From positions 1-64,000 of the forward strand of contig WHUX01000184.1 in NCBI GenBank assembly GCA_015179025.1: DNA of 64,000 bases, read 5' to 3'. Position 1 is the first letter of the stretch, and every line of letters begins with the position of its first letter. Below the pieces are notes generated by a model. The model saw nothing but the letters and a program-made list of their open reading frames with translations, was not told the DNA's origin and did no database searches. This document shows positions 22,797 to 31,162 of the stretch, piece by piece. Position numbers and translations under genes: made by a program. The DNA comes from Terfezia claveryi (taxonomy: Eukaryota; Ascomycota; Pezizomycetes; Pezizales; Pezizaceae).

Positions 22797-23981
22797 TCAC
22801 ATCTGGAACCAATCCCTCCTGACCTTAGACGCCAGTGCTGCCTTCCTCTCCGTCGTCCAAACGCTCGCCATAGCATTGTCCCACCACCTGCCGTCCCCAA
22901 CATCCTCCACCTCCACCAGCTCGAGCACAAACCCCATAATATCCTGGAAGAACCCCACCCTGGACCGCCCCTCCAAGTCGTCCTCCGAACACTGGGTTGC
23001 GGTCATACAAACAGGCAGCGGAACCTCGTTATCCCATTCCTCTAGCCTCAATTGTGGTTGGGCGCTCGGTGGCGGAGCACCGCGGGCACCGTCCTTCCAC
23101 CTCTCAACCTGGTCGATTAGGTTGCTAAACTCTGCCTCCTTGAGGGATTTGTCTTTTGGTTGTTTCAACTGTTGTTGCATACGGTGTGGCTCCTCTTGTA
23201 GGTCTGCAGTAGAATGATATTCCAAGGCTTTCCAATGAACTGCAAAGCGTCCATACTCCATCTCCTTTTCTTTCCCCGTAACAAGTTCTCGCCACGTGTG
23301 CTTCGCCGTAAGCTTCGCCCACCAGTCATAGTAAAGTGGCTGTTTCGTCACGGTGGTCGTCCAAACCCACAACTCCTCTACTCTCGTTAACAGCGAGCAG
23401 ACGCCTTCCCCGATATGTAAGAGGTCTAGGCACCTATTCCAGCTGGCTGCCATGTCTACTGTTGCCGGGGGGAACTGTATCTTCATCCCGCGCGTGTAAT
23501 AACCCATTTCCGTACGGAGGATATCGTACATGAGTTCTGCTACGAGTGTGATATTAGTTTTATTGTCGCAAGCTAAGTTAGGTGGGAGAATATGTCCACC
23601 CAACCCTGTGGAATCAATCCCCGCAGCGTCAGGAATAGGGAGCGAGTCTTCCGCGTGCTTCAACTCATTGAGGGTAAGATCCATAAACCGCTTGAGCACG
23701 TTTAGGGCTCGGTTGTTTCTCTGTATGTAAGGCTCGGGGCCCAGGTAGTGCTTGCGCTTGGGGCCGCGGAGAAGAAAGAGAATGGAGGACGAGGGTTGGT
23801 AGGTTCCTTCGAGGGACATATGCAGCCGGTTGTACAAGACGATGATTTGCGAGAAGTGGTCGGCGTATTCCTTAGGAATGGGTGGCCCACGCGTAATTGG
23901 ATGGCGGGGGTGGACCTTTCCAGGATAATTGCCACAGTCGGTGCAAATACAGATGGGACTTGGCGGCACCACTGTCGACAT
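22797..23981 (-). CDS. uncharacterised 394-aa protein, uninterrupted ORF
   Basis: The longest intact non-transposon ORF in the window. It begins with a small Cys cluster (CICTDCGNY at residues 12-20), then HPRHPITRGPPIPKEYADHF. The middle is helical and charged, with Trp-rich segments (VEELWVWTTT; YYDWWAKLTAKHTWREL). A polar linker of about 60 residues (LQEEPHRMQQQLKQPKDKS..) precedes an acidic/hydrophobic C-terminal block (FFQDIMGFVLELVEVEDVG). No signal peptide or clear membrane segment. I do not recognise the family. Codon usage and length argue for a real, perhaps lineage-specific, fungal gene. The first ATG is used because no upstream in-frame start is seen. Weaknesses: no promoter motif identified, and it could have an unrecognised intron. 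Confidence 0.6.
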   Translation of the reverse strand: MSTVVPPSPICICTDCGNYPGKVHPRHPITRGPPIPKEYADHFSQIIVLYNRLHMSLEGTYQPSSSILFLLRGPKRKHYLGPEPYIQRNNRALNVLKRFMDLTLNELKHAEDSLPIPDAAGIDSTGLGGHILPPNLACDNKTNITLVAELMYDILRTEMGYYTRGMKIQFPPATVDMAASWNRCLDLLHIGEGVCSLLTRVEELWVWTTTVTKQPLYYDWWAKLTAKHTWRELVTGKEKEMEYGRFAVHWKALEYHSTADLQEEPHRMQQQLKQPKDKSLKEAEFSNLIDQVERWKDGARGAPPPSAQPQLRLEEWDNEVPLPVCMTATQCSEDDLEGRSRVGFFQDIMGFVLELVEVEDVGDGRWWDNAMASVWTTERKAALASKVRRDWFQM

Positions 23982-23989
23982 ATTGTTCT

Positions 23990-24925
23990 GCTGGGGATTT
24001 CCCGGGCGGCGAATTTGGACGGCGAGCAGAGGCTATAAGGTAGTGTCAGGTTGGCTGAATATTAGACAGTCTGTAGATGAGGAGTTTCTTGGAAGAAAAC
24101 GTACAGCTGAGCTGGCGCTCGAGGTATATGTATGGCCGTGCTGGTATCTGCGTAAAGCTGGGGGTGGAGATGGAGGAGTGTAAGAAATCAACGCTGCCAA
24201 GAATGCCCTTGGCCAACGATGTGAAACCCTACGCTTTGTGACTGGACATTCAGTACATGATTCACCCTTTACAGTGTGCTTAGGCACTCTCCCATGATAT
24301 GTAATATTAGGCTTCCTCACTGAAAAAGGAATCGTTTCACACATACCAGGCCTATCTCATACAGCAAGCAGTTTGTCAATGCTGGCTATGGCGTCTCCAG
24401 AAATAACTCAATAGCCATTTTCTAACTCAATAGCCGCTTTCTATGTACATGTGTATCCTCATTGGTAGAAGAGAATCTCTAGTATATTGGGGAGATGTAC
24501 TGGGACTGAATAGGCGTAAGAAAAAAATAGAAAAACTGCCGGCAGAGCACATTACCCTGAATTAGATATATGTCCACGAAGTAATCAACTTGAGAATTGA
24601 CTCCTTTTGATAATCATCCTTGGAAGCTGCTCTATTTATGTATGTAAATATCGTGCCTACCTTACTCTGCGGGACTACCTATACGGATCTACCTACGTAG
24701 AGGACAGGTCTTGATAATCATCATCAGTATTGGTGTATTTTGTTTTGCGTCAAGCAACCGCGTGTACAATCAAGATTCATAAGTTATAGTAGTCTGGTTG
24801 CACTACCCCTCGCAGAGGGAAGTTATAGATGACTCCAGAAGAAAAGATGTTCTAGAAACAAAAAGAGTTCCCCCCAAGCCCCTTCGTGATAGGGCTTGGA
24901 GGTAATCTCGCCTGCTACTCTAATA
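23990..24925. other. upstream region and SINE-like body, no gene
   Basis: 24033-24344 is open on the minus strand but its sequence is Ser/Pro-rich and unconvincing. 24830-24870 contains ATGACTCCAGAAGAAAA and TTCTAGAAACAAAAAGAGTT, matched by 29464-29516 (ATGACTCCAGAGGAGAAA.., CTAGAAACAAGAAAAGTT). Relative to the tRNA-like unit on the minus strand this lies downstream, so it could be the body of a tRNA-derived SINE. Confidence 0.4.
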
Positions 24926-24930
24926 TTTTT

Positions 24931-25008
24931 GATGGTTAAGGGAGTCGAACCCTCGCAGGGTGAGGCCCACTCCTTGTGACCTAGTGGGTATTATACCACT
25001 AGGCCACC
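24931..25008 (-). tRNA. tRNA-like sequence with consensus Pol III A and B boxes (pseudo-tRNA or SINE head)
   Basis: The minus strand has TGGCCTAGTGG, an exact match to the A-box consensus TRGYNNARNNG, and 43 bp on GGTTCGACTCC, an exact match to the B box. The D-arm region forms an unusually strong hairpin (CCTAGTGG..CCACTAGG) and the T arm folds (GAGGG-TTCGACT-CCCTT). The anticodon stem does not pair well and the acceptor stem has two mismatches (GGTGGCC against AACCATC). No anticodon is assigned. A functional tRNA is unlikely. Confidence 0.55.
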
Positions 25009-25105
25009 GGGGAGTGGGGTTGACAGTTTGCTGTGCGCCGGGAGCTATCAATAGGAGATCACGGACCAGGATATCGGTATCCGCGAACATCCTACCCCTC
25101 TCGGT

Positions 25106-25372
25106 TATAGCAATAGGCGAGCGGAGAGATCCAAGTGTCCAACGAAGGAAAGTATGAATAGAGCGAGATGGTCACAACAGAGAGATAAATAAGAAGATGT
25201 TCGAATATGCAGGGGGTGCATGTATTGTATTGTAGTGAAGGCTTGGTTATCTCAAACAAGCAACGATATGAGTGCGAGCAAGGTATGAAGAACGCCATAT
25301 GAGTGCAAGCCGATGCAAGTGGTATAGCAAGGTATGGGCGGAATGAACGACGGAATGGACGGCATTCTAACA
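25106..25372 (-). repeat. solo LTR of the copia family (267 bp), perfect 5-bp TSD
   Basis: On the minus strand it starts TGTTAGAATGCCGTCC and ends ..GCCTATTGCTATA. Flanked on both sides by TCGGT (25101-25105 and 25373-25377, plus strand). With the copy at 18619-19050 it defines LTR termini TGTTAG...CTATA, i.e. TG..TA rather than TG..CA. Confidence 0.9.
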
Positions 25373-25560
25373 TCGGTGACACTCAGTCACCAATCTGTGC
25401 TACGCACGCAGAGGGTAACGGAATACTGTATTAATTCGCAAGTAAGACAGTATCACTCGGCAGGACAGTATTAGTGTATAAGACAGGGCGCTAACGGCCT
25501 ACGCTTGGCAGAGATATCCGAACTGTGTATTAGACAGTAAATCTTATATATAGGACAGTA

Positions 25561-26061
25561 GTGTGGGTAATCTTGACGTTGACTGACGCAGCCGGTTTCT
25601 TACACTCATCACCAACCTCACTTGTTCTAATGTCAATTCCGCTGGTACCTCGAGCTGGACCCAATGTGCAAACAATAAGCCAAAAACCTCGAGATACCTC
25701 TGTTTTGACAACTGCAGAACTCTGGAAGCGGACACTGATTCCACCACTATCAAAGACTGCTTCCGAAGGACCTATGTGGCACAAGTTGTTGTACACTTCA
25801 ATACCTTATGTGAGGCTGGAAAGTATACAACCGCTTTGGATACTCCAATCCGAAGACATCAATACCCCAGGGAATTCAAATTGGCAACTCTCTCCCGAGT
25901 CTGAAGACCAACCAGCAGACACAGAAGATGAGGGTTCCCACCTTAAGATTATAGATGAGGGGGAGGAGGCGGATGGAAGTGAACATGAGCAGGGGGGCTA
26001 TGTTGCTGGGGAAGAGGCTGTTCAATATGCTAAGATTACGCTTGGGGAGGAGATCGTGTAA
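25561..26061 (+). CDS. 166-codon ORF inside the TA-TIR element, unknown
   Basis: Open for 501 bp with a Ser/Pro/Leu-rich N-terminal half (SPTSLVLMSIPLVPRAGP) and a strongly acidic C-terminal half (SPESEDQPADTEDEG; DEGEEADGSEHEQGG). The position inside a small TIR element suggests a truncated transposase C-terminus, since acidic tails are common in pogo-like transposases, but no catalytic motif is visible. It could also be a non-coding remnant. Confidence 0.35.
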   Translation: MWVILTLTDAAGFLHSSPTSLVLMSIPLVPRAGPNVQTISQKPRDTSVLTTAELWKRTLIPPLSKTASEGPMWHKLLYTSIPYVRLESIQPLWILQSEDINTPGNSNWQLSPESEDQPADTEDEGSHLKIIDEGEEADGSEHEQGGYVAGEEAVQYAKITLGEEIV

Positions 26062-26301
26062 CTAAATATCAATTATACCACTGTCGGCCGGAAATTCTTT
26101 TATAAGACAGATCTCGTGTTTAAGCTAGTATCATAAATAAGACGTAAATTCAAGGCTCCTCCAACCGCCTGTTTGTAAATAAGACAGCATTCCTAATTGC
26201 GAATTACCCTTGCTCGACTGGAAGTGTCCAACCAAACCGTAAACCACAAGAGCTCTACCCTACCTAAATGCACAACTATGAAAACAACTACGCTCTACAA
26301 C

Positions 26302-27159
26302 AGGGGTATTCAAAGTTAGCTTTATACGCCGTATAATACGGATATCTTGGCAAGCCACTTTTTCGTATAATACGCATTATACGAGGACCTCCACACAACC
26401 ATTTATCCGTCAAATCTGAAAAATAAATGCTTAGACGACCGAATAAACCCATTTATACGAAAATTTTATTCGGTCAACGCCAAGTAGACTAGCAAGTCCC
26501 GTGATCATTCAGTCAACACCAAGTAGACTAGCAAGTCCCGTAAGCCCCAAGAAGTCATGAAAGCATGATCATACATATGCCAGTCTAGCATGTTCATGAC
26601 CTGGACCTGGTAAACACCGTCATCATGCCTCGAATCAGCAACAAGCGCAAGTTAACCCAGTGGTATCGAAGGGGGCTAAAGAGCATCACGGAAGAGGCGG
26701 AAGCCCAGGAAGTAGTCACCGCTGCACTGGTCTGATCGAGACTACCGCTGCACTTGAGGACGGAATACTAGATGGGGTAGCGGGGGGGATGATCTTGTGG
26801 CAGGGCTCGAGGATGACCTCCTGTAGGAGCTGGAGTACCTGGCGGACGATGACGATCACGATCAGGGGTCCGACAACGAGGGGTCTGTATTTGAGGCACT
26901 GCTTTGCAGCAATTGAGTTCATGAACGTCAGGTCGCCAAGAATTGATGGCAAGTGCCAAGTGTAATGTGATACTTAGCCTAATTCGGCCTAGTAGTCACT
27001 AGCACGGTCGCAGATTCCAATTAACTTTACGTGGTGAATACGGTCCAAATCTGATTTTTTTATCTGGGATTTTTGAGGGGGTACTCAAGATTTGGCGATT
27101 TATACGGCCGTTTAAATCGCACACGATTTAAAGCCGAAAACTTATCTTTGAATACCCCT
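26302..27159 (+). mobile_element. 858-bp TIR element with 3-bp TSD (PIF/Harbinger-like, tentative)
   Basis: Ends are the perfect 14-bp inverted repeat AGGGGTATTCAAAG / CTTTGAATACCCCT, flanked by AAC on both sides (26299-26301, 27160-27162). The left subterminal region is rich in CGTATAATACG-like palindromes. At 26628 an ATG opens MPRISNKRKLTQWYRRGLKS for about 37 codons before a stop, and a second frame carries an acidic run (ELEYLADDDDHDQGSDNEG), so it looks like a deleted protein-coding element. A 3-bp TSD favours PIF/Harbinger over hAT (8 bp); superfamily is inference. Confidence 0.65.
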
Positions 27160-27322
27160 AACATGGATATGCTCAATTTGCAGAAAAAAAGCCCAGTATC
27201 TAAGAATATCATCTTTCAATATAACCACCTCACCAGACCCCCCAACCCCTTCTACCTACCCGACATGCTGAATATTATGCCAATGAGCCTATAGGTAGTA
27301 CTCAGACAGCTTAACTATACAT

Positions 27323-29272
27323 CTATATTGACGTTAGATAAATGTAAAAGATAATGATATCCAAATAATAAAACTGTAGGCTAATAGGTAAGGACACTAA
27401 GTTAACCCCCGCAAAATATGCAATATCACTCGACCCCATAGATTCTACCAAATCTTCTTCATTTTCACCATTTGCAACCCCACCTTCAATTTCCCTATTA
27501 CCCTCCTCTTCTAGTACATCCTCTACCACTACAGTAAGATCAGTACCTCCAATACCCCCCACTTTAGGTTTGAGTGGTCGCTTTGGTCGGGGAGGGTAGG
27601 AAGGCTTTTTCCCAATACGCTTAGAACCTGCTACCTTCAAAGCAGCCCAAGCTTTATCAATCTCTGTACATACTGATTGCCATGCTGGTATCGAAACCTC
27701 TTGATACTATTGAAGTTCAGCTTTCAACTGCTTATCAAGTTCCTCTCTAGCAGTTTTTTATCTTCTGCAATTTTTTTTTTCTTGGGTAACTCGCTGTCTT
27801 TCTATCTTTTTTGCCTCTGAATCTGCAAGCTTCTTAAGCCCCTCATTAACATAAGAATGAGTTAATACGCGAGCTTCCCCAACATGCCGTGTCCACTTTC
27901 TGTCTTTGCGTATTTTTCCATCTTGAAGCTTTTTTAAAGTCTCAGCACGTGGAGCAATATCTCTATATTGAGTAACTTTCTTACTATATAGGTCAATAAG
28001 GTCATGAATCGTTCCTCTATCCTCATCATAAAGCTTGTCTCGAATCAAGTCTTCTACCTTTCGAGAGAGTTTGCGGAGACGAAAAGGAGTATCTGAGACA
28101 GAACCTGAGACGGCAGCTGAAATGGCACTTGCCATTGAGGTAGGTGGTGGAGGTAGTTGAATTGAGCGGTCAATAGGCCAACAATGAGCTGCATTCTATG
28201 CACTTTGAATAATCTCTATAGTTAAGACCTGCTGGCGTGTTTGCTGAAGAATATCAAGAAAATCAACTTTCGAAATTCCCAATAGAGGGTTCTTGCACAA
28301 CCATATACTGAGATTGTGCTCATGGAAACGTTGCAATAAGGAGAAGCAACCAACATCAAGAGGTTGTAGAAGATGAGTAGATTTCGAAGGAAGGCAGATC
28401 ATATAAATATTATGATCAAGTGCATATTTAACCACACGGAATGCCACATGAGAGGAATGGCCATCCACAATAAGATATCGAGGAGCTCCCTCCCTTCTAG
28501 AATAGGGCTCAAAATGTTGCCGCATACATTCAAGCCCAAGTTCATCATCCATATACCCACTTGGAGATACTGCAAATGTAGCCTCCTCCCTCAACACACT
28601 ACAAAACTCTGGGGACCCCTCCGTCAAAGCAGTACTCTTACTCCCTACTCGTACAATAGTCATAACTCGCCTACTATTTCTTCACATAGTCATTCCTTTC
28701 TCATCACAGTTCCAGATATCAGCCTGAGATATCTTCTTTCGGCGGATAAGATTTGCAAGTTTCCATAGCAAATCAGCTTGCAGCTCAGTATCATTAGTCG
28801 CCGCTGCTCTTGCTCTTTCCTGATAGCGAATATAGATTTTTTTGAATCCTGGGTTACGGCTAAGAAATCTATCCACCCAGTTCATACCAACAGTATGGAT
28901 TGGCTTGGGGGTGTTGCTGGCGGAGGGGAGGGGGCGTTGCTGGCAAAGGGGGGTTTGCTATGAGATAAATAGTAGCCTCGCTGGGGTTTTCGCCTCTCAT
29001 TAACAATTGCTTGAGAAATCTGGCGTAGAAGTTCAGGACCTAGCGGAAAAGTTGCATCGGCCATAATACCAGCATAAACTGCAATTGCTCTCTAATAACT
29101 GCTCATTCCGATGAGCTATAGACCTATCCTGGTGTGTCCCTAGTATCCTTCGATGCAATGTCTGGCGCTCTACCTCATACAGCTCTGCAATATGCTGAAT
29201 AGGTACATCTGGCTCTTGCCGAGCATACTTGATTGCTGCCTGTATAAGCTGCTGTTCTGTATATTTTGGCAC
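27323..29272 (-). pseudogene. pogo transposase (broken)
   Basis: Starts MPKYTEQQLIQAAIKYARQE (29272), the N-terminal helix-turn-helix of pogo/psq type (HIAELYEVERQTLHRRILG). A frameshift follows at about 29080. The CENP-B-like second DNA-binding part ends MNWVDRFLSRNPGF (28885-28850), then the first catalytic block WNCDEKGMTM. Sequence normally lying between the first Asp and GNRE..W is deleted. The second and third blocks are intact: LIVDGHSSHVAFRVV and THLLQPLDVGCFSLLQ, with 35 residues between the two Asp (DD35D). A basic coiled tail follows (27758-28135) and a Pro/Lys-rich, acidic end (27323-27640). Confidence 0.85.
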
Positions 29273-29460
29273 GTTCGTAATGCATTGAATTTGGTAAGTT
29301 GTCTGGGACCTAGTGATTCGACTGATATAGGTAGAAGCATTCTGCTTGTCAGCGGGGGTGTACTGGGGCCCTGAATAGTTGCGGAGGTTTGTGAAGCTGC
29401 ATGTCTTAGACAGTGGACACTACACGGTGGTTGGACACTTCCAGTAGAGCAAGGGTAATA

Positions 29461-30140
29461 CGGTATATGACTCCAGAGGAGAAAAAGAATTCCTAGAAAC
29501 AAGAAAAGTTCCTCCACTTTATAATATCTGTATAGAAAATTTAGATAGTGTGTATATGTTATCTTTTCAGTACTACTGAACAGTGAACTATACATATGAC
29601 TTCCGAAATCTCCTCACCTCTAGGCTGATACTATTGACATACAACTTCCGCATTCTCGTAGAACCGGGAAGCGCACAACCATGCATCGTAGCGGAAGGTA
29701 TCTTTTGCCTTCTCTCTCATTCCCTTGAAGGCTGGAGTGACCCCGCATCCAATCGGCGGCAGGGAGATTGGAACAGAGGCCAAGTTCAAGGCTTCCATAC
29801 GAATTTGGAGTGACTTCCCTGTTGTGGTTGAGGAGCGTATTCATAGAGTTGGGGAACGTAATGATCCAGTTCCCATTACTTCTGCCTAGAGCGTCTTGTC
29901 TTTCCCCAACTGTGACTGAGGAAAACTCTCCAAGATAGGTGCTACCCTTAGTGCATGTGTTGCCTCTGGTTATGTGAACAGAATGCTCCCTGTGGATAAG
30001 TTTCTGACACCAGTCCCGTTGGTGAATGTGCATCGACATTCTTCGTCTAGAAGAGTACGACGGTTTGAGGCACACATCTCCTACGAAGTGTTATCGAGAT
30101 GGCTATGTATTAGCTAGGTGGTGATAGAATTGAAGCGCTT
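29461..30140. other. intergenic interval, no supported gene
   Basis: 29464-29516 repeats the SINE-like body motif of 24830-24870. A minus-strand open stretch at 29620-30075 (151 codons) has no recognisable domain and is not modelled as a gene. Confidence 0.4.
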
Positions 30141-30147
30141 TATAAGT

Positions 30148-30265
30148 TTTTTTTATTTTATTAAAATACTTGTGACTCCGATGCGACCCCATCAGGGGGG
30201 CCATGAGGAGCCACCCGGAAACCCGGGTGGATTCAGGACAAGGCAAGTTAATCTGCCAGGTCGAC
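30148..30265 (-). mobile_element. LINE tail-only copy
   Basis: Minus strand starts near GACCTGGCAGATTAACTTGC and runs through CCACCCGGGTTTCCGGGTGG and a second hairpin (CCCC..GGGG) to a TTTTAATAAAATAAAA-type tail at 30148. Same 3' UTR module as at 10572-10686. Confidence 0.75.
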
Positions 30266-30369
30266 GTGGATAAATACACAAAACGAAGGAGACTCATGAA
30301 TGGGATACTCCCATGCGGTCATTAACCTGCAGTGCCGGATGAGCCCGAGGGCCCTAACTGGAGTTCCGG

Positions 30370-30680
30370 AAGAAAACTCTCGCAGGTGGGAAATAAGAAG
30401 AAACTCGCAGGTGGAAAAGGACGAAATATATATGCTCCTCGCTGGTGGGAGACCCAAAACCCCAGACGTAGGCGCGAGTAAATGAATGTCTTACGGCCTT
30501 TGAATAAAACGTTCTCGCGAGTGGAAATCAAAACCGCCGAAATTCTCCCTCCGAAACCAAGGACTGGTTATATGAACAATCCGCGGATAAGAAACTCATA
30601 GAAGCGCTGGTAGGAAATTTAAAACAAACAGAACCCAAAACGCTCGATCCAAATATAACTGCTGGTAGGGGGGTCTCGTC
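30370..30680 (+). repeat. loosely periodic CTCGCWGGTGGRAA motif, six occurrences
   Basis: CTCGCAGGTGGGAAATAA (30378), CTCGCAGGTGGAAAAGG (30404), CTCGCTGGTGGGAGACCC (30436), CTCGCGAGTGGAAATCAA (30512), GCGCTGGTAGGAAATTT (30603) and GCTGGTAGGGGGG (30660). Spacing is irregular (26-92 bp). Reads as a degenerate tandem array or a cluster of binding sites. Confidence 0.45.
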
Positions 30681-30823
30681 TCTCTCATCTGTTCCAATCG
30701 CATACTGTGGTGCGGAAGAATCTCCTGCCCATACGGAGCCCCTGGTCAAGGTTGATCTTCTCTTTTATGTAGATGACCAGTGACGACGCCATCTTCCCGG
30801 CTCTCCTGTGTTCTTTCGCAGGC

Positions 30824-31162
30824 TGAATATCCAGCTGGGGAAGGGCCGAATTGCATGCTGGATATCAAGCTCAGTTAACTCGTAGTCTTTCTGCTTGCCA
30901 TTAGCTAATCAGTAAAGAATTTGTTCCATGACACTAGATGCATCCAACTTACCACACCCCTTTGCTTTGTCTTCTTCTCTCAGCAACCTGTCGGCAGTAG
31001 CTGCTAGCATGTGCGCGATGCAGGTGCACTTGCAGAAAGTACAACACTCAGGCCCATTTCTTACCAATATGGCATAGCGCAATTCTGTTGCAGGTCTACA
31101 GGAGGCTCCGTTGAAAAAACTTATCTAGATGAAGCAATTGCCATATTCATAGCTATCTTGTA
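30824..31162 (+). repeat. left inverted-repeat arm, outer part
   Basis: Inverse of about 45140-45500. Includes GGGCCGAATTGCATGCTGGA, the GCATGTGCGCGATGCAGGTG segment and CTCCGTTGAAAAAACTTATC. Continues after the LINE at 34148-34280 (inverse of 45030-45130) and after the MITE at 34735-34800 (inverse of about 44955-45005). Confidence 0.85.

Larger units (their letters stand above)
26207..29455 (-). mobile_element. pogo-like DNA transposon number 2, TA TSD, 28-bp TIRs
   Basis: Left end CCCTTGCTCGACTGGAAGTG.. at 26207 and right end its inverse at 29455 with one mismatch over 28 bp (CGACTGG against CTACTGG). Both are flanked by TA (26205-26206, 29456-29457). It encodes a broken minus-strand transposase (27323-29272) and is itself interrupted by the element at 26302-27159. 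Net length without that insert is about 2.4 kb, close to the intact pogo at 59011-61262. Confidence 0.85.
25431..29458 (+). mobile_element. TA-flanked TIR element (host of a nested pogo)
   Basis: Left end TTAATTCGCAA at 25431, preceded by TA (25429-25430). The right end is split: TTGCGAAT at 26197-26204, then the pogo insertion with its TA duplication, then A at 29458 followed by TA. Removing the pogo restores TTGCGAATTAA, the exact inverse of the left end, followed by TA. The subterminal DNA carries repeated motifs of the form AAGACAGT / AGGACAGT (25446, 25464, 25483, 25531, 25550; AAGACAG again at 26101 and 26182). Without the nested elements it is about 780 bp, so it is non-autonomous or deleted. 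Confidence 0.7.

Noticed and set aside
24931..25008. Functional tRNA gene
   Set aside because: Anticodon stem cannot form a normal 5-bp helix and the acceptor stem has two mismatches; kept only as tRNA-like.
26302..27159. hAT element, suggested by the CAGGGGT-like terminus
   Set aside because: No 8-bp TSD is found; a perfect AAC 3-bp duplication and a 14-bp TIR fit the PIF/Harbinger group better.
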